Shown: piece by piece, positions 48,140-61,897 of the stretch
How positions within the stretch are numbered: position 1 is the stretch's first letter
Layout of the letters: every line of letters starts with the position of its first letter
NCBI GenBank assembly: GCA_015698045.1
Contig: BLAL01000044.1
Span: forward strand, 774,501-838,500
Direction: 5' to 3'
DNA from: Rhizophagus clarus
Taxonomy: Eukaryota > Glomeromycota > Glomeromycetes > Glomerales > Glomeraceae
DNA length: 64,000 bases
Made by a program: the position numbers and the translations under genes
The notes under the pieces: generated by a model
The model's database searches: none
The model's input: only the letters and a program-made list of their open reading frames with translations
What the model was told of the DNA's origin: nothing

Positions 48140-48950
48140 TTTACTAATTGTATTTAAGATATTAATTAGTTGTGTGAGAAATGTAAATATTTGAAGGCAA
48201 AAGACAAAGTTTAGTAGCTTGTTATTTTTTACTCTATTTAAACTACAAAAATATAGCGGGTACATGATCTGACGCGAAATTACCAATAAATTTCCGCGGA
48301 TTACAACACATCATTCTAGTTCATTCTTTCTCAGTCGTAATCTTCCAATCTTCCGCAGTATTGACTTTTTTTAAATAAAATAAATGAGTCACAGTGTTTG
48401 GCCAGTGACAAAAATGATAAATTATTTATAATGCATGATACAATTGATACATGGTTTGATCGGTCATATTAATACATATATTATAATAAATCCGGTTAAA
48501 TATTATTACAGATCTACACCTAACATTATAATCGAAACGATCGAATCAAAAAAAATTTTGATTTGAAATTTTTGTCATTTGCGAAATGATTTTGATCTGG
48601 TCATCATCACTGCGAGTGAATGTAAATTTATTTAACTCTACGAGTTTTACGGCCATTTGTACATGTGTAATAACATCTTCAATCAAAGTTACTATATTTT
48701 ACAATTATTTACAATGCAAGTAATCTATATGTATCAATAGTAGCGGGCCAGAATACACAACTAAGACAATATTCAAGTTATGAAGAGGACATTCTATCCT
48801 TTGTAACGCCTTGCGAAGGACCGGCTTTAACGCGAAAAAAGTGATCAGTTCAAATCAATTTTTTTATTACAAATTTCCTATTCAAGAGCTAAAAAATTGG
48901 GAAACGCTTTCATGTGCAAATAAAACGTACATAAATCGTATGTTTTATAT
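48140..48950. other. Upstream of SKP1, no feature supported
   Basis: Probably contains the SKP1 promoter (48140-48370 is GC-richer), but no defined element is visible. Confidence 0.4.
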
Positions 48951-48955
48951 GTAAA

Positions 48956-49299
48956 CTAGAGATATAACGCTGCGAAGCTAGGAGAGAATTGTTGCTGTTG
49001 CTTACCAGCGGAGGCGGGGACTTTGATGATGATATGAATGTGTTTATCTGGATTCTGGAGGATTACCTGGAAAAAAGTCTTTAAGATTATCCATTGGATC
49101 CATGAACTTGGCATTTGGTTCTTTTTGAATATCTTCCTCAGTGAACGTGCTTTCGTTTTTGATTTCAACCTTCCAAAAGTTCATATCATCAGGATCATCA
49201 AAACCAAATTATTTTTTTCGCAGACCAGATATGTTAAAGTGTCCAATGTTAAAGGAAGTTTCATCTAGTATTAGACAAACAATTCAATGGCAACGACAT
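48956..49299 (-). pseudogene. Crinkler-like N-terminal domain remnant
   Basis: Minus-strand frames give, in order, a start with PLNCL (ATG 49299), then a TAG, then DDPDDMNFWKVEIKNESTF and KFMDPMDNLKDFFPGNPPE, and after a frame change PDKHIHIIIKVPASAGKQQQ. The order (hydrophobic start with Cys-Leu, 'LWKVEI'-like segment, a helical 'L..FF' segment, then HIHIIIKVPA) is that of the ubiquitin-like N-terminal domain of Crinkler (CRN) proteins, which in filamentous pathogens and mycorrhizal fungi occur as effector-like families. At least two frame changes and one stop break it, and no C-terminal domain follows. Only a relic. Confidence 0.65.
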
Positions 49300-50720
49300 T
49301 GTGGCTGATAAATTGATTTAGCTCAACAGCATTCAAAGTTCTATTGCTCGTCTTTCTAATGTTCTTCAAACCTTGGTGGCCATCGTCAAACTTTTTAAAA
49401 AATAGTATGTTACAAGCTCTTACAAATTCTAGTCAAATGATCTATGATTACATTCTAAGTTTGTAAGTATTTTTTATAAAAATGATAATCTAACCATTAA
49501 GTCATTATGTTATTCATATTACTCTAGGGATACGCAAGCCTTTGCGCGTTTATTTAACTCAGATCCAAACGCAAACATCGAACCTAAACAACGTAGTCCC
49601 TCAAAATTACCCTTAAAACATCACAACTTGTTAAAGGTTACTATATACTGTATAACGAATCAATGCTCTTTCGGGTTTCTATGGTCAACCAATTTGATGG
49701 AAATATTGACAACCGCCGAGATTGGCTAACGCGGTATCTAGGAATAATTTAATTTAATTAGCAAGAAATTTATGATTTTAAAGCAGGAATATTATATTTA
49801 CAAACTAGATTTTATGGAAATTAGATTTGAGTTTCGAATATGATCAGGACATGTGAAACCGATCACCTGAAATGCGCAGTATAATATTCGGAAAATTTTT
49901 TGCTGCTTCTCCCGAAGTTCCCGAAGTAATATTTCACATGGAATTGATATAAATAAGAGATTATCATCTGCGTATCTGTACGGTATGGTAACACAGGTAA
50001 CATCCTAGGAGGTGCGACAAATAGAGATCAGTCAAAAGAACGCGTAAGTTACGTGAATGGTGATTGTTAGACATCACAGTGTTAAATAAAATAAAACGCA
50101 GTAACGCTTGTGGTGTACTTTTTTTTTTTTTTTTTTACTCCGGCTACCCAAGCGTCATTCTATTTTCTCCGAGCATAACTCGTTAAAAGGAAACCGACTA
50201 TAGTATTTGAAAGAAGTGTTGACGAAAAATTATTGAAGTCCAGACGCGAGACACTTCGTAATTAAGGTGTATGAAGCATATTTTTTCGTTCGTTGCTGTC
50301 ATTTGCAAGGAAGAGACTCGGAGCCTGCAAAGCTAATATCTACTTTTATTACTCAGAGTACCTTATTAAGCGGAGAAAATAGACTTTTGGTGAGTTTTAC
50401 TAAGATCAATAAATATATTGTCAATTTATCTTCGACTTTGCATGTTCTATGCATAACTGACAACCATTTATTCTATTTAGAATATAATGTTGAGATAAAT
50501 CGGATTAGAGTTAATGTTGGGATATTGTATTAGTATAGACAGTTTAGATGAACGAAACACTGGTGTGATTTATAGATATTAGTATAGGATAATTCGTAAA
50601 ACAAGTCTATGTATCATTCGAATCATGTAATTTATTTTCTGTATCAATAAAGCCACATTTAAAAGTGTAATTGATGAAGAAATACCTCGTTTATACCTAT
50701 TGAATTATTCACACCCTGTA
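49300..50720. other. Repeat-like intergenic DNA, possible LTR-like segment at 50100-50700
   Basis: 50115-50160 has a T run followed by ACTCCGGCTACCC; 50620-50660 has a TCAATAAAGCC polyadenylation-like site. This could be the promoter/LTR region of the dead gene that follows, but no paired repeat exists in the window. Confidence 0.3.
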
Positions 50721-50727
50721 TAAAACA

Positions 50728-53700
50728 ATGTCAAACAATCAATCTATTGATTCATTAAAAGAGTTAAATACTTTGCTATTGCCGAGCTATGCCAAGATTC
50801 CTGAATTTGAAAAGGAATTCGCTGAAGTTAAGGTTGAGAATGTCAAGCTGAAGAGGAGAATGACAGGTTTGATGCTAGAGTCGAGAAACTAGAACAAAGC
50901 TTGAGGCCAGGCTAGTGGATAAACGATAAGGAAGCGATAGCAGAGGCGTTGCCAGGGTAACTGTATCGGCTATTGTTGTATAGATTCTGTTATATTTATA
51001 GCAAAATAATACTGACACCTCGCTTTATGAAGATGAGGAGATAGATGTTTTTATTTCCGAAGAATCTGTCAATGTACCTAGCTCTATTATAGCTCAGCCC
51101 AAGCAGCGTAAGCCTGGTTACAAAATAATAGGAAGAGGGTTAGTGATGAGATAAGGCAACGCTATAAAGAGAAGCAGCTAATGTGTGAAACACCTACATG
51201 TCCGATTTCTCAGAATCCTACGTCCACTACTTGCAATGAACGAAAAATGGACAGGAGTTGATTCAAGAAATGTGTTTATCTGTATTTATCCACTAAAGAA
51301 AATCATGTGACAAAACTTTCCGAGACCGCGCGATCCTACAGATGTATTAGTACCCGGGACCAGTATGATTAAAATATCTCAGCATTTGGTTCAATTTATG
51401 TGATAAAGCGCTTATCGCAGAAGAGTGTACATTTAAAATAGGAATATAAGGAATTTTAAAATATTCATGGAAGCAAGCCAAGAAGAAATATTTACTGATA
51501 TCACTATGGAAGAAATTTTGTATTTCAGGTGAAAACATCGTGCGATATAAATAAAATTGATGAAAGAAGGCGAAAGAAAGGTTTTATGTATGATGAAGCC
51601 ATAAGTAACTTATCATAAAGATCTCAAGATACAGTCAGATGATCAGGAGATTTGCACAAAAAAAAAAATCAGAGAGCCACTAATGATGAAATCCAAAAGA
51701 TTATGAATCACTTCTCAAATAAGCCCAATATGGATTTAAGTGATGATCAAGATAATTCTATTAGGTCAAACTGACGCATCAAAGTCGCATACGAATCAGC
51801 TGAGATAAGCGTATCAACCTCACCTATTCTCATGTTTCTAATTCTTCAGACGATTTCATTAACTATGTTTGAACAATCCGCCCAAAGCTAAAGCGAATAA
51901 ATCATCAAAGTCTCAGACGTTTAGTCATGTTTCTGGGAAGATTCTTCAAAATAATCAGTTCATTCTATTTTGGAAGACTTTGCTACAAAATGGGAGCCCT
52001 GATCATGCAGAGGTTATTAATTTGCTAGTAAATCGTTTCAAAGGATCTGATGTACGCTTAGAATTAATCTAATTAATCTTCAACATAGTTAAGGATGGCA
52101 TGCATCAACAGAAAGCCTCGTTCACAAATCTGTCCTTTATGCAAAAAGTATCATGATCTGTTTGGTGAATGGTGGATCGATAGTCTAGAAAATAAAAAAT
52201 ATTATTTGATTTGTGATAATATCAAAGTACCGGAATTCCATTTGATGAGGTATTAGAGGTATTGGGTATGTATTCCGTCCTAAATCAGTCTATCCTTTGG
52301 AATTACACCCTTAAGCCCCAGACAAAAGTATAACATCAAAGGCATGAAAAATAATATCATGTGAATCAATCTGAAATACGCAATATGATATCGGAAAAAT
52401 TCTTGCCAAAAGAAAAGAGGATGCGCAATGTGAAAAATTCGCAATTTTTTATTTTACACTACACATTTACGCTCTAACAAAAATTCTTCTTACCAAAGCA
52501 TTAGTCCTTTTCTCGAAAAAAAAAAAATGTTTCGCATAGGCTTTGGGAATGTATATACTAGTCGACATGATTTACAAGAGGAGCTTGTAAGATTCCGAGT
52601 TTTCTTTTTCTCTCAGTGTCTTGATTGATTCTGAACTTGACATTACCTGCTTTCTAAACTGATCTGTTTTATAGCGCTACTAAATTTTCGCAGGAGCTAA
52701 TGACCTCCGGATCACCATTTCATTATACATCGCATCTCATTATTGCATCAACCGACTATTATTAATCGTAGGAACCTTGCTTATAATATCTCGAAAATCT
52801 CAAGAATTATATTGTCAGAGATAAAGAAATTCCGGAGCTAGTCCAATGTTTGGGATGTAATGAAATTTTAATGCTCCCTACTAAAGTGATTATTATACAC
52901 ATACTTTTCACAGGATATATATTGAAAAAAAGCTTATCATTGTCGAATACATGTCCATTTCCCGACTATGAAAGAAGTCAAGAAAAAATTCAACAGGTGA
53001 AAAGTTATCCAAGATGTGATAAATGCTCTGATTCTTCGTGTCTTCCTCCTCTAGACTTTGCTTGTATATTTAACTTGCAAACATATTGTATATTTAGTGA
53101 TTGCATCGATAATCCATGAAAGCTGTATCCTATATGCTCATCAATTGATATAGAAATTAACTATTTGAAAATCTGGATTCAAATGATGCACAGAAAAAAA
53201 ACGTAAAAACACCATTAATAAACAAATCATCGAGCAAGAAAGCCAAGTCAATTCATTAAGATTGATTTCTCCACATTGCAAAAACTCATCGAAGAATTAT
53301 CTTCTAAGCGTCTCAGAATGAAGGGCTGGAATTTTTTTGATTTATACCATGCGATCGTTAAGATTGAAAAAAGCAGACTAAGAATACTAATCGGTATATT
53401 GTTTAAATTGCACTTTGATTCGGAAATGATCGATTTGTCTATTACACGAAAACCAACCCTAAGCGCACAGTTCAAGCATTGGTCAATGACCAAGTTTAGA
53501 ATATCTCTGTTAGCAATAAAAGAAAAAGAGAAGGGGCTCTGAAAAATTTGAGCCCATTCAATGAAATCGGCGAAGATAAGATTCAACTCATTCAAAGGAT
53601 TAGCGTCGCAATACCAAAACTAAGTCAAGATGAAATCGACAAGATATTGATCAGGTTAGACAATTTTACCGTGATGTTGTTACTATCGTGCGTAATAATT

Positions 53701-53900
53701 ATGGGTACATACTTATGAGGAATATGTCGAATATATTAAGATGCATTACATTAAAGATGACAAAATTCTGACTAGGAGACAGGACAGAATTTAGGATCGC
53801 TTGATGTTTTGGGGAAAGGAATCTCCACAATTATTCTGAGAAAAAAAACCAGCTTTTATGCAGATCTACTACGAAATCCCGATCAGAATCCCGTCGTAAT
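50728..53900 (+). pseudogene. Long decayed gene: coiled-coil start, Cys-rich segment
   Basis: It begins at ATG 50728 with MSNNQSIDSLKELNTLLLPS and a charged, coiled-coil-like stretch (AEVKVENVKLKRRM), then breaks at 50890. Later pieces in changing frames include EDEEIDVFISEESVNVPSSI (51025-51080), IMNHFSNKPNMDLSDDQDN (about 51700), RPTIINRRNLAYNISKISR-like text near 52740-52810 and a Cys-rich segment, MGCNEILMLPTKVIIIHILF then TCPFPDYERSQEKIQQVKSY PRCDKCSDSSC (52850-53060), which looks like a worn RING or similar zinc-binding domain. At least ten stops or frame changes occur. I associate the start and order with a large multi-copy family of these fungi; the name is unknown to me. It may be a domesticated or retroelement-derived protein. 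Confidence 0.5.
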
Positions 53901-54360
53901 ATCACAATCTTGCAAGTCATAATCCCGAAAATTCAAAATCCAGAACCTTCATTATCCCGACATTCATTTGCCTAATTTTAAAAATTATACAATGAAAACA
54001 TTAGGTTTGCGAAAGTATTTTAAATCATTAAATCATAATTGATAATAATAAAAAATATTAAATTCGTGAAGTATTAATAGTAATGTTATAATAAATACAT
54101 TAATTTTTACAAACTTATTACATATTAAAAATTTTTAAGTTACTTCATTTTTACAAAGTATTAACCAAGATTATAAAGAAATAAAAATATTAATAGTAAT
54201 CATTAATTTTACGAAAGATTAAAAAAATTATTGCATATAATTTTTACAAATTATAATAAGAGTCGGGATAGTGAGTATTGGGAACTTTTGGTAATGAAAT
54301 ATCGAGTTCGTATTATAACAAAATTCTGATCATTGGGATTTGAATGGTTCCATAATTAAC
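53880..54360. repeat. Diffuse inverted repeat with CCCGA/TCGGG words
   Basis: 'cccgatcagaatcccg', 'atcccgaaaattc' and 'tatcccgacatt' (53878-53965) face 'agtcgggatagtg' and 'attgggattt' (54260-54340). It looks like a worn MITE-type element of about 450 bp. Confidence 0.4.
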
Positions 54361-54364
54361 TATG

Positions 54365-57300
54365 TATCTCGGAAATCGGAACTGAAAGATTGATATGAAA
54401 GACAGGATCAAAAGGCAGATATATCTCTTTTGATGGAGAACATTAGGATATATATCAACACTAGATCATAACTTGTACTAGGAACAAGCATATATGAGAA
54501 TAATGGTTTAATAAAAGCATTATACACAGATAGAGGATCTAAAAGCTAGATTCCGGCGCAAAGAATCATACATGATAATATTGGAAAAGACAGTTATTGA
54601 AAAGTAGTCTTTCTAGAAGCATTAAACTGCATCATTAAAAGCCTCTTAAAGAATTATTACAAACAATAAGATTATAGACTTATTTATCCTTCACGATGGA
54701 ATGACAGATACAGGATCTACAGCATCCAAATACTATCTAACACTAAATACTTTGTCAGAATAGCATAGCATAATTATTATAGTATAATAAATTGATTTAT
54801 TTTTCTTCATTTCGTCAGAATTCATATAGATGAAAATAATTCCCATTAGGTATATAAGATACAATAAATGATACACTGCAAATCATCCTTGCGACAGAAA
54901 TTCTCTTGTAACTTTCAGAAAAATAGATTAATATGTATATTTGTTCTAGCATACTTATACAACGTTACTGGATCTTAGTATTAAGCAGTCGAGCAAACGA
55001 AAAAGAAGTCTATATATGCATTATTCCCAATACCTTTGTAAATATCAAATCTTTAACACACATTCTACGTGCTCTTATTCTCAAAAACAAAACTTTGGTG
55101 TGAGACTCTATTGCGTACTTTTCTGCTTCAACCTCAACATGAAAGAATTAAGAGAGATGTAAATAGAGTACTTAAGTTTTAATTTCAATATCTTATATAA
55201 TTCATTCGTAATGTAATAAAAAATATTATAATATACTTTATAGATTATTATTATAAAATTGTCAAATATATATACTACTATTCTGTTCAAATATTTTGAT
55301 TTACATATTTTATAAAATATAGCAAAATTTTTGTAAAGAAAAAATTCTTAAATCTTATGGAATAATAACTATAATCACTTTCTATTTATATATACTATAA
55401 ATGCTTATAATGTATAAGTATTATTTTATCTGATATTTCCAAATATTTATGATACAAATTATTTATTAAAGTATAAAATAAAATTTATAATGATTAATTG
55501 GCACAAAATAATTTCCTCTCGAAATTAGTAATGTTTTTAACTTTAATTATATACTTTTTATATTTCCATTATTTTACTTATAGAATATATTCTAATATCT
55601 CTTTCAATACCAAAGAATATAATCATTATAAACAAATACAAATTAATTTTTTTGTCAATTGTTATAATATATCATTAATTGCATTAATATTTTTTTATCT
55701 AATTTCATTCATTTATAATTTTATTTCTTCATTTATATAGTTTTTATAGAAAATATAAAATAGGTAAACAAAATTCTGGTATGTTTCTGATTTTAATAAC
55801 TATAAATATTGAAAACCGTATCTTATTTCATATTGTCTATTTTATAAAATATCTTTTTTGTCCAATCTCCATCATTTTATTTAAATGTATTGATTGATTT
55901 TTTTAGTGAAATTTTAGAAAAAATTATTCATTTTATAAAGGACATTTTATTTTAAGAGCCTTTAGCATATCCAAAATCATTTCATAAGCATTATACATTT
56001 ATACTTCATCCAACACATTAATATTAGTCTTTATATATTTATTACACAGTTCACTATATAAGTAAGTACCAATTATAAAATCAGGTCTACTCAAATATAA
56101 TATCTTGAAAAATGATTTTATAAATATATGTGAATATTACTAATATTATTATTTATTATGATAAGTATTTGGTGGATTGTAATGGAAGAATATTGAAAAA
56201 TTTCGGTAAAACTTCTGGACCATTTTATATAGTAGCATCAAATTAACAATAAGTGATAACAACTCGGAGGCATAGCATTACCATTATTAAAATTTTAGCA
56301 AAACCTTAAGCCACTATGTATAGCTATCTTTTATTATTAGTATTTTTGTTTTATTCATATCATTTATACTATCAAACCTTGCTTCAACTTTCAACAATAA
56401 AATGGTGGCAATATCTCTTTCAAATTGGTGTGTAATAGATGCTATCTACTTTACTAAAATATATAACAAAAATTTGACACATCTTGTTATTGAAATATTT
56501 GAACCTCATTTATCTATTCTTCAACTGTGAAATATATTCTTTAACTTAAACTAAGTGCCTTGTTTCTACATGAATAATTAACGTAATTTTTTTTTTACTT
56601 TTATTCTTTCCTACGAGGAGTTGAAATTAAAACTTAATTCGTCAACATTTGCTTTGTTTGTCATTATTTCTTATGCCTTGTATAACCTTTTATACTCTAC
56701 TTCTTGTTTCCATACATTTATTAACATTCATTTCTTTATAAATATTTAAAAATAGTTTTAATAGATTTATTTAAAAGAAAATTTGCACTAAAGAAAAGTA
56801 CCAAATTTACACTATGATAAAGAGAAATATGTAACTTTGTTCTTAATAAACAATTTATAAATCCACATCCTGATTACATGGTGAATCATTTTTAAGTGAG
56901 TCAATATATCTGGCTGAAGTTTTATTCTTCAAATAATTTAAATTTTTTTTGAGAAAAAAGAAAAAAAAAAACGAAAAAGGAGACTGATATGCACGACTTA
57001 TCATACGGTTGTCCGTATTAGGAAATGCAGGACAGAAAAAATTGCTATTCTGTATAGCGTAAAAGATGTTAAACGCCATGTCATTTGACTTTGAAGTACA
57101 AAACATTTTGGCGTTCCATTTGTCATTAATTCCAAAGCATTTATAGGATTACTTAAATTACACCAATTGAATTTTAACCAAATATGGAACCTGTTTTAAC
57201 TATATAGTCAAACAGTATGACGATAACTGCTAATCATTTGAATTTCGCAGTTAACCTTGAATTATACATATACAGACTGGACAGAAATTTAACGTAAAAG

Positions 57301-58410
57301 CTGAATTATTTGACGTTTAAAGTACAAATATTAAATAAAGAATTGAATAATGTACTAGAAGTTAAAATTAGACTTTCTTTGGATAAAACTAGAAAATTAT
57401 TCGTACGAAGAATATTACTTGCATTCTGGTTCTCTTGCAATCCTTCATTATTCTTTTCATTTGAATTCGTTCTTGTTAAAAATTATTATTCTAACAGTTA
57501 ACATTAAACATAAATAAAATATGTTACTTGAATGGCCAAATACGTTTTTTTGAATTCATTTTCTTAGTATTGTTATAATTCATTTTTGCAAAAAAAAAAA
57601 AATTATATTTAAAGATTCCAAGCCTAAACGTTAAATAAGAATATACAGAATTAAACAATTTTACTAGAATAGATTTGCACATTGCTTTCAGTTATTATTA
57701 TAATTATTCACTCTCGCTCTTAACATTACATGTTATCTTACCTATGCGTATTTATTTGAGCTATTTTTCTTAAAGAAAAAAGAGTACTTAATTTTATAAA
57801 ACAAAATAGATGAGACGTTTTATCATGTGAATAGAATTTGTGGGAGAATCATGGTCTGCATTATTCGCAGCCTCCAATTTATTTTGTTCTTGTAAAAAAT
57901 TTTATTCAACATTTTTCTATTATAATACAGTTATCTCGTAATAACTCTGTGAAGCTGCTCTGCTAAATAATCGACAAACCATCATTCGAAACCACGTAGA
58001 ATAATAATATGTAAAATATGAAAGGTGGTCTTATCCAAAATTATCGTAATCTTGGGAATTTTTTGTGACGTAGAAAATAATTTAAATGTATATTTATCTC
58101 AAAAACAAAGAACTTAAATCCGAGATCATCGAAAAATTAACCAAATTTAAACTTTTAAATTGGTAATTAACAGATTTTTTAAATCAAAGACTTTTACCCG
58201 ATGAGGTATTGTTATCTATTTTTATTACAAGTATGTCAGTTTTGAATCAATTTTAAATACAAAAAAAAAAAATACTTCTGTTCCTGCAATTACTTGATAA
58301 TATGTTGTTTTAATAACATTCCTTAAAAAAAATTATTTTTAAAAAATAAAAACCATCTAAATCAACGAAGTGATAATAGTTTGATCTTATGAACTTAGTA
58401 AAAATTAGGG
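54365..58410. other. AT-rich intergenic desert, 4 kb
   Basis: Only short AT-driven frames on both strands. At 57265-57300 'acagactggacagaaattt' looks like a Tc1-type terminus, but no partner was found. No tRNA, rRNA or other RNA gene seen. Confidence 0.45.
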
Positions 58411-58419
58411 AATTTCTGA

Positions 58420-59010
58420 AAGAATGTCGAGGAAGTCACTTCGAAAGTAGATAGCAAAAATGTAATAAACGAAGTAATAAAAGAGACGATAATTGTTGAA
58501 TCATCTGCTGCCACTGCTGTTACTATAAAGACAATGCTAAGAAAAATATAGAAAATATTGCCGTGAGGATGTAGAAAATAATGCTATGAATGATAATCAA
58601 GAGAACATTCAGAGAAAAACGAACTTAAGTCAATAAATGCAAAATTTAGGTAAGGGCAATGAAAGGGTAAATACATCTCAACGAAATCAAAGGAATCATA
58701 CCAAACGGGTAAAGAAGAAATTTTTTTTTTATACAGTATGTAAATGTGATATAAAAAACTTACAAAACAAAATTTAACATTTCAGGTAAACAATATTTTT
58801 GTCGATGACACGTTTTATTGTTTCTAAACAAGAAAAAAATCGAGTTTCAGTTATTAATAAAAATTTTTCTTATAAGAAAATGTTAGATTATGTTTTGTTT
58901 TTGTTGATTACTTTCATATATTTCTATTTTTGTATTTAAAAGAATTCCCAAAAGAACCAATCATATGAGAACATTTATTCTCAAATAATTCATGATTTCC
59001 ATGTGAAATG
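58420..59010 (+). pseudogene. Broken duplicate of the 3' end of the 39150-41259 gene
   Basis: The text around 58485-58505 gives ETIIVESS, matching EETIVVESS of the repeat protein. Stops and frame changes follow in the repeat part (58545-58640). At 58765-58800 'cttacaaaac...tttaacatttcag' and then 'gtaaacaatatttttgt...gatga' match the parent's intron end and last exon (41190-41245), and 58850-59010 match the parent's 3' flank (for example 'attaataaaaattt..tctta..aagaaaa' and the 'gatttccatgtgaaa' motif). Because the intron end is kept, this is a DNA-level duplication, not a retrocopy. Confidence 0.65.
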
Positions 59011-59014
59011 CCCC

Positions 59015-61890
59015 TAAAATACGGAATATTTTTCAACAAATATTATTTATTTTCTAATGAGATGTTTGTTTTTCTTAAAAAGTGATGTAATCTTTATGGT
59101 CTCCTGTTAATCATAAAAGCTAATGATGATTATCATCTGCAAAATATTGATATACTTGCCCCTTAACTGGAAAAACTGTGATATCTAATGTTGGATAAGG
59201 GATAAGGGATAACCGGAATTAAATGTTTGAAACCTGTTCACGTTGAGGCTGATAAATAACAGGATCTCTATTGTAACGCAAATCCAATTTTTCAAACCTG
59301 TATGAAATTGCTAAATTTCAGTTTTTGAATTTATCTCTGAATTGATAAAAATAATTCAAATTTGTTTTGTTTTATTAGTAAACAATTGATACGCATAAAA
59401 TTATTATTTATATTTGATCGGCGTTTTCCCTATCGTTATCTATCACAAAACTCCGAAAAATTTTTTTATGTTTTTATTAGATATTATTATATGTTAATTA
59501 CATCACTTTGTGACGTACAATTACTCACTTATATTTGTGCCTTTTTTTTCTTTTATTTTCTATTACTAGAAATGAATTTCGACAATACTACCTAAAATTA
59601 TTATGAATACTAATAATTTAGGTATATAATGAAATTTTACATGAATGTTAAAATATTGTACGTTTGATGTCTAATAATGTGTGGTGATTAGTAATTGACT
59701 CAAGACCAACCTTGGTTAATGGGCTATGTGACAATAGTTCTCCAATTCATGTGTTGTGATAAATCAATCATATAGCATAAGCTTGTATATCAATATTGCA
59801 CCAATTAAAACAGTTTATACGATAAAGTATTTCCCTTACTTGTTATTATTATCTATTTAGAGAACGTTATCAAGATTTTAGAATTAAAAAAGGCAAAAAA
59901 AGATTTAATTTGCACCAATAACTTTTTATGTTACTTACATTGATATGTTCTTTTGTAACAGAATCAGAACATCGTACATAATGGTATTTGAATCTTCCAA
60001 TGAAACGATCTAAGCTATAGAAACGTCCTGAGTCGTATTAAATAATTGAAGAAATTGGTCATCGCTAAACGTTATATTTCATTCCGTTTTATTTTTTATC
60101 GAGAATAAAATAACCAAATTACTTATCACCATATATACTTACTTTTTAAGAAAATTAAGATCTTTATTTTTTTAATTATTATAAAAACCTTGAACGATTA
60201 CGAAATTCTTTATGAATTTCTTTAAAGGTTATAATGTTGGCCCGAATTAAGCTTCATAAATTACAAATTTTTATAAAATGATAGATCAAGATTACACGAA
60301 AATGTTATTTAATAAATTAATGGTTTATATAAAAAAAAATGATCTAATTCACTGATCATTCATAAAATAGAGTCATTAGCAATAAATTTAAGTTATATGA
60401 CCCGAATGAAATAAAATGAATTTTTCTGGTAGGACTGACCTAATAGCACCTAAAAAAAAAAAACAAACATTAGAGGTACAGCTTTAACTCTCTGCAATAT
60501 TTTTTCTTCCGAGAAAAAGAATTAATTTTATATAGATTTTTTTTTTTAATCGAAGAAGGCTATCATATGAAAATTTTTTTTTAAGGGATAATACTAACTA
60601 AATCTTTAAAAATGACAAAATTATTCCGCGCTATAGTTCTTAATACGGCCATCATCATAAAAAAAAAATTTTTTTGGATAATTCATTCAGCAATTTAATT
60701 TTTACGTTCTAAATACGCTGCACCTTCAATTTGTGTGCATAGAAGAATCCTAATGGGTATGAAGAAAATTAATAATAAATTATGTAATAAAATTTCGATT
60801 TGTTCTTCAATAAATGGCAATAATGATGGCGTAAAAATGATTTATATAAATGAATTTTAGAAAGATCAACATTGTTAAGATTTCCATTCAGAGTGAGTAG
60901 CGCATTATATAAAGATGGGAAATGGAGCTGGCTGTTCAATATCCGAGGAAATTTTTTTTTTTTTTATTCAATTGTATTGAAAACTGATTCTAACGAAAGA
61001 AATTACTGTAGTTTAATGTTATTTTAGGAATAATAATATGAATTCCGATTTTTTAATACGGAGGAGGATATCTATTATTGCCGAGAAATTGTTCGTCCCA
61101 CAAAAAAAAAAAAAAAAAAAAAAAGAAGAAGAGAGCTAAAGTAAAGAAATGTATTTTTCTTTAACAAGGAAATTTCTTTCGCATCTGCTTGCATGAGTAA
61201 TGACGTAAAAAAAATTTATAAAGAAAAATACTCGTCAGTTGACGAAGTTATTGTAGTGGAAAAATTGAGTCGAAAATTGTTATAGCAAAGTAAGTTCTAC
61301 AAACAAAAATTAACAAAATACTTAAAAAAGATGTATGCGTGAAAAGTGTCTTCGCTGCCGAAAGACAAATGTGAATATTTTTTCATCGCTCACTGAATTT
61401 TTTCGGATAAATTTATTCAAATTAAACAAGGATTCTACATAAATTCATAAGTCTATTGAAGAATTCTATTATTAGAAATTATACGACGTTTCAATTCGGA
61501 TTAAATAAAATGGCTGGCATTATTTATTCGTTTTGCCCAAGAAAAGAACGAAAATTTAATTTGTTACGTATTCCAAATTTCTCCGAGTTCGTTCTCTGAG
61601 TTAAAACGTGATGATCAGATGACGGGGAACCCTTTCATATCACATATTACAGGATGTGATAATTAAGAGGTCACATCATCATAAAGTATAAATTGTATTC
61701 AAAAAATTTTTTTTTATTCAAAAAAAAATTTTTTCAAAAAACAAAAAAAAGTATTTTTTTTCATATCGAAAAATAATCCAAAAACTACTTCTATTTAAAT
61801 AAAAAGACGGGCGGATGCCGCAGTCAAAAAATATTATTATTAAAATTTTTCGGAACACTGCACCCTAAAAAAAAAAAGCACATCACCCTG
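59015..61890. other. AT-rich intergenic stretch, nothing identified
   Basis: No coding chain, RNA gene or element could be supported. The last 100 bp (61800-61897) includes GGGCGGATGCCG and CACCCTG words ahead of the next gene's start. Confidence 0.45.
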
Positions 61891-61897
61891 TTAAGCT

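Noticed and set aside
55498..55740. 80-codon plus frame rich in hydrophobic residues
   Set aside because: Composition is what AT-rich DNA gives by chance (Phe, Ile, Tyr, Asn, Leu); no ATG start and no family pattern.
57265..57300. Tc1-like terminus (acagactggacag)
   Set aside because: No inverted partner found within several kb, so not called as an element.
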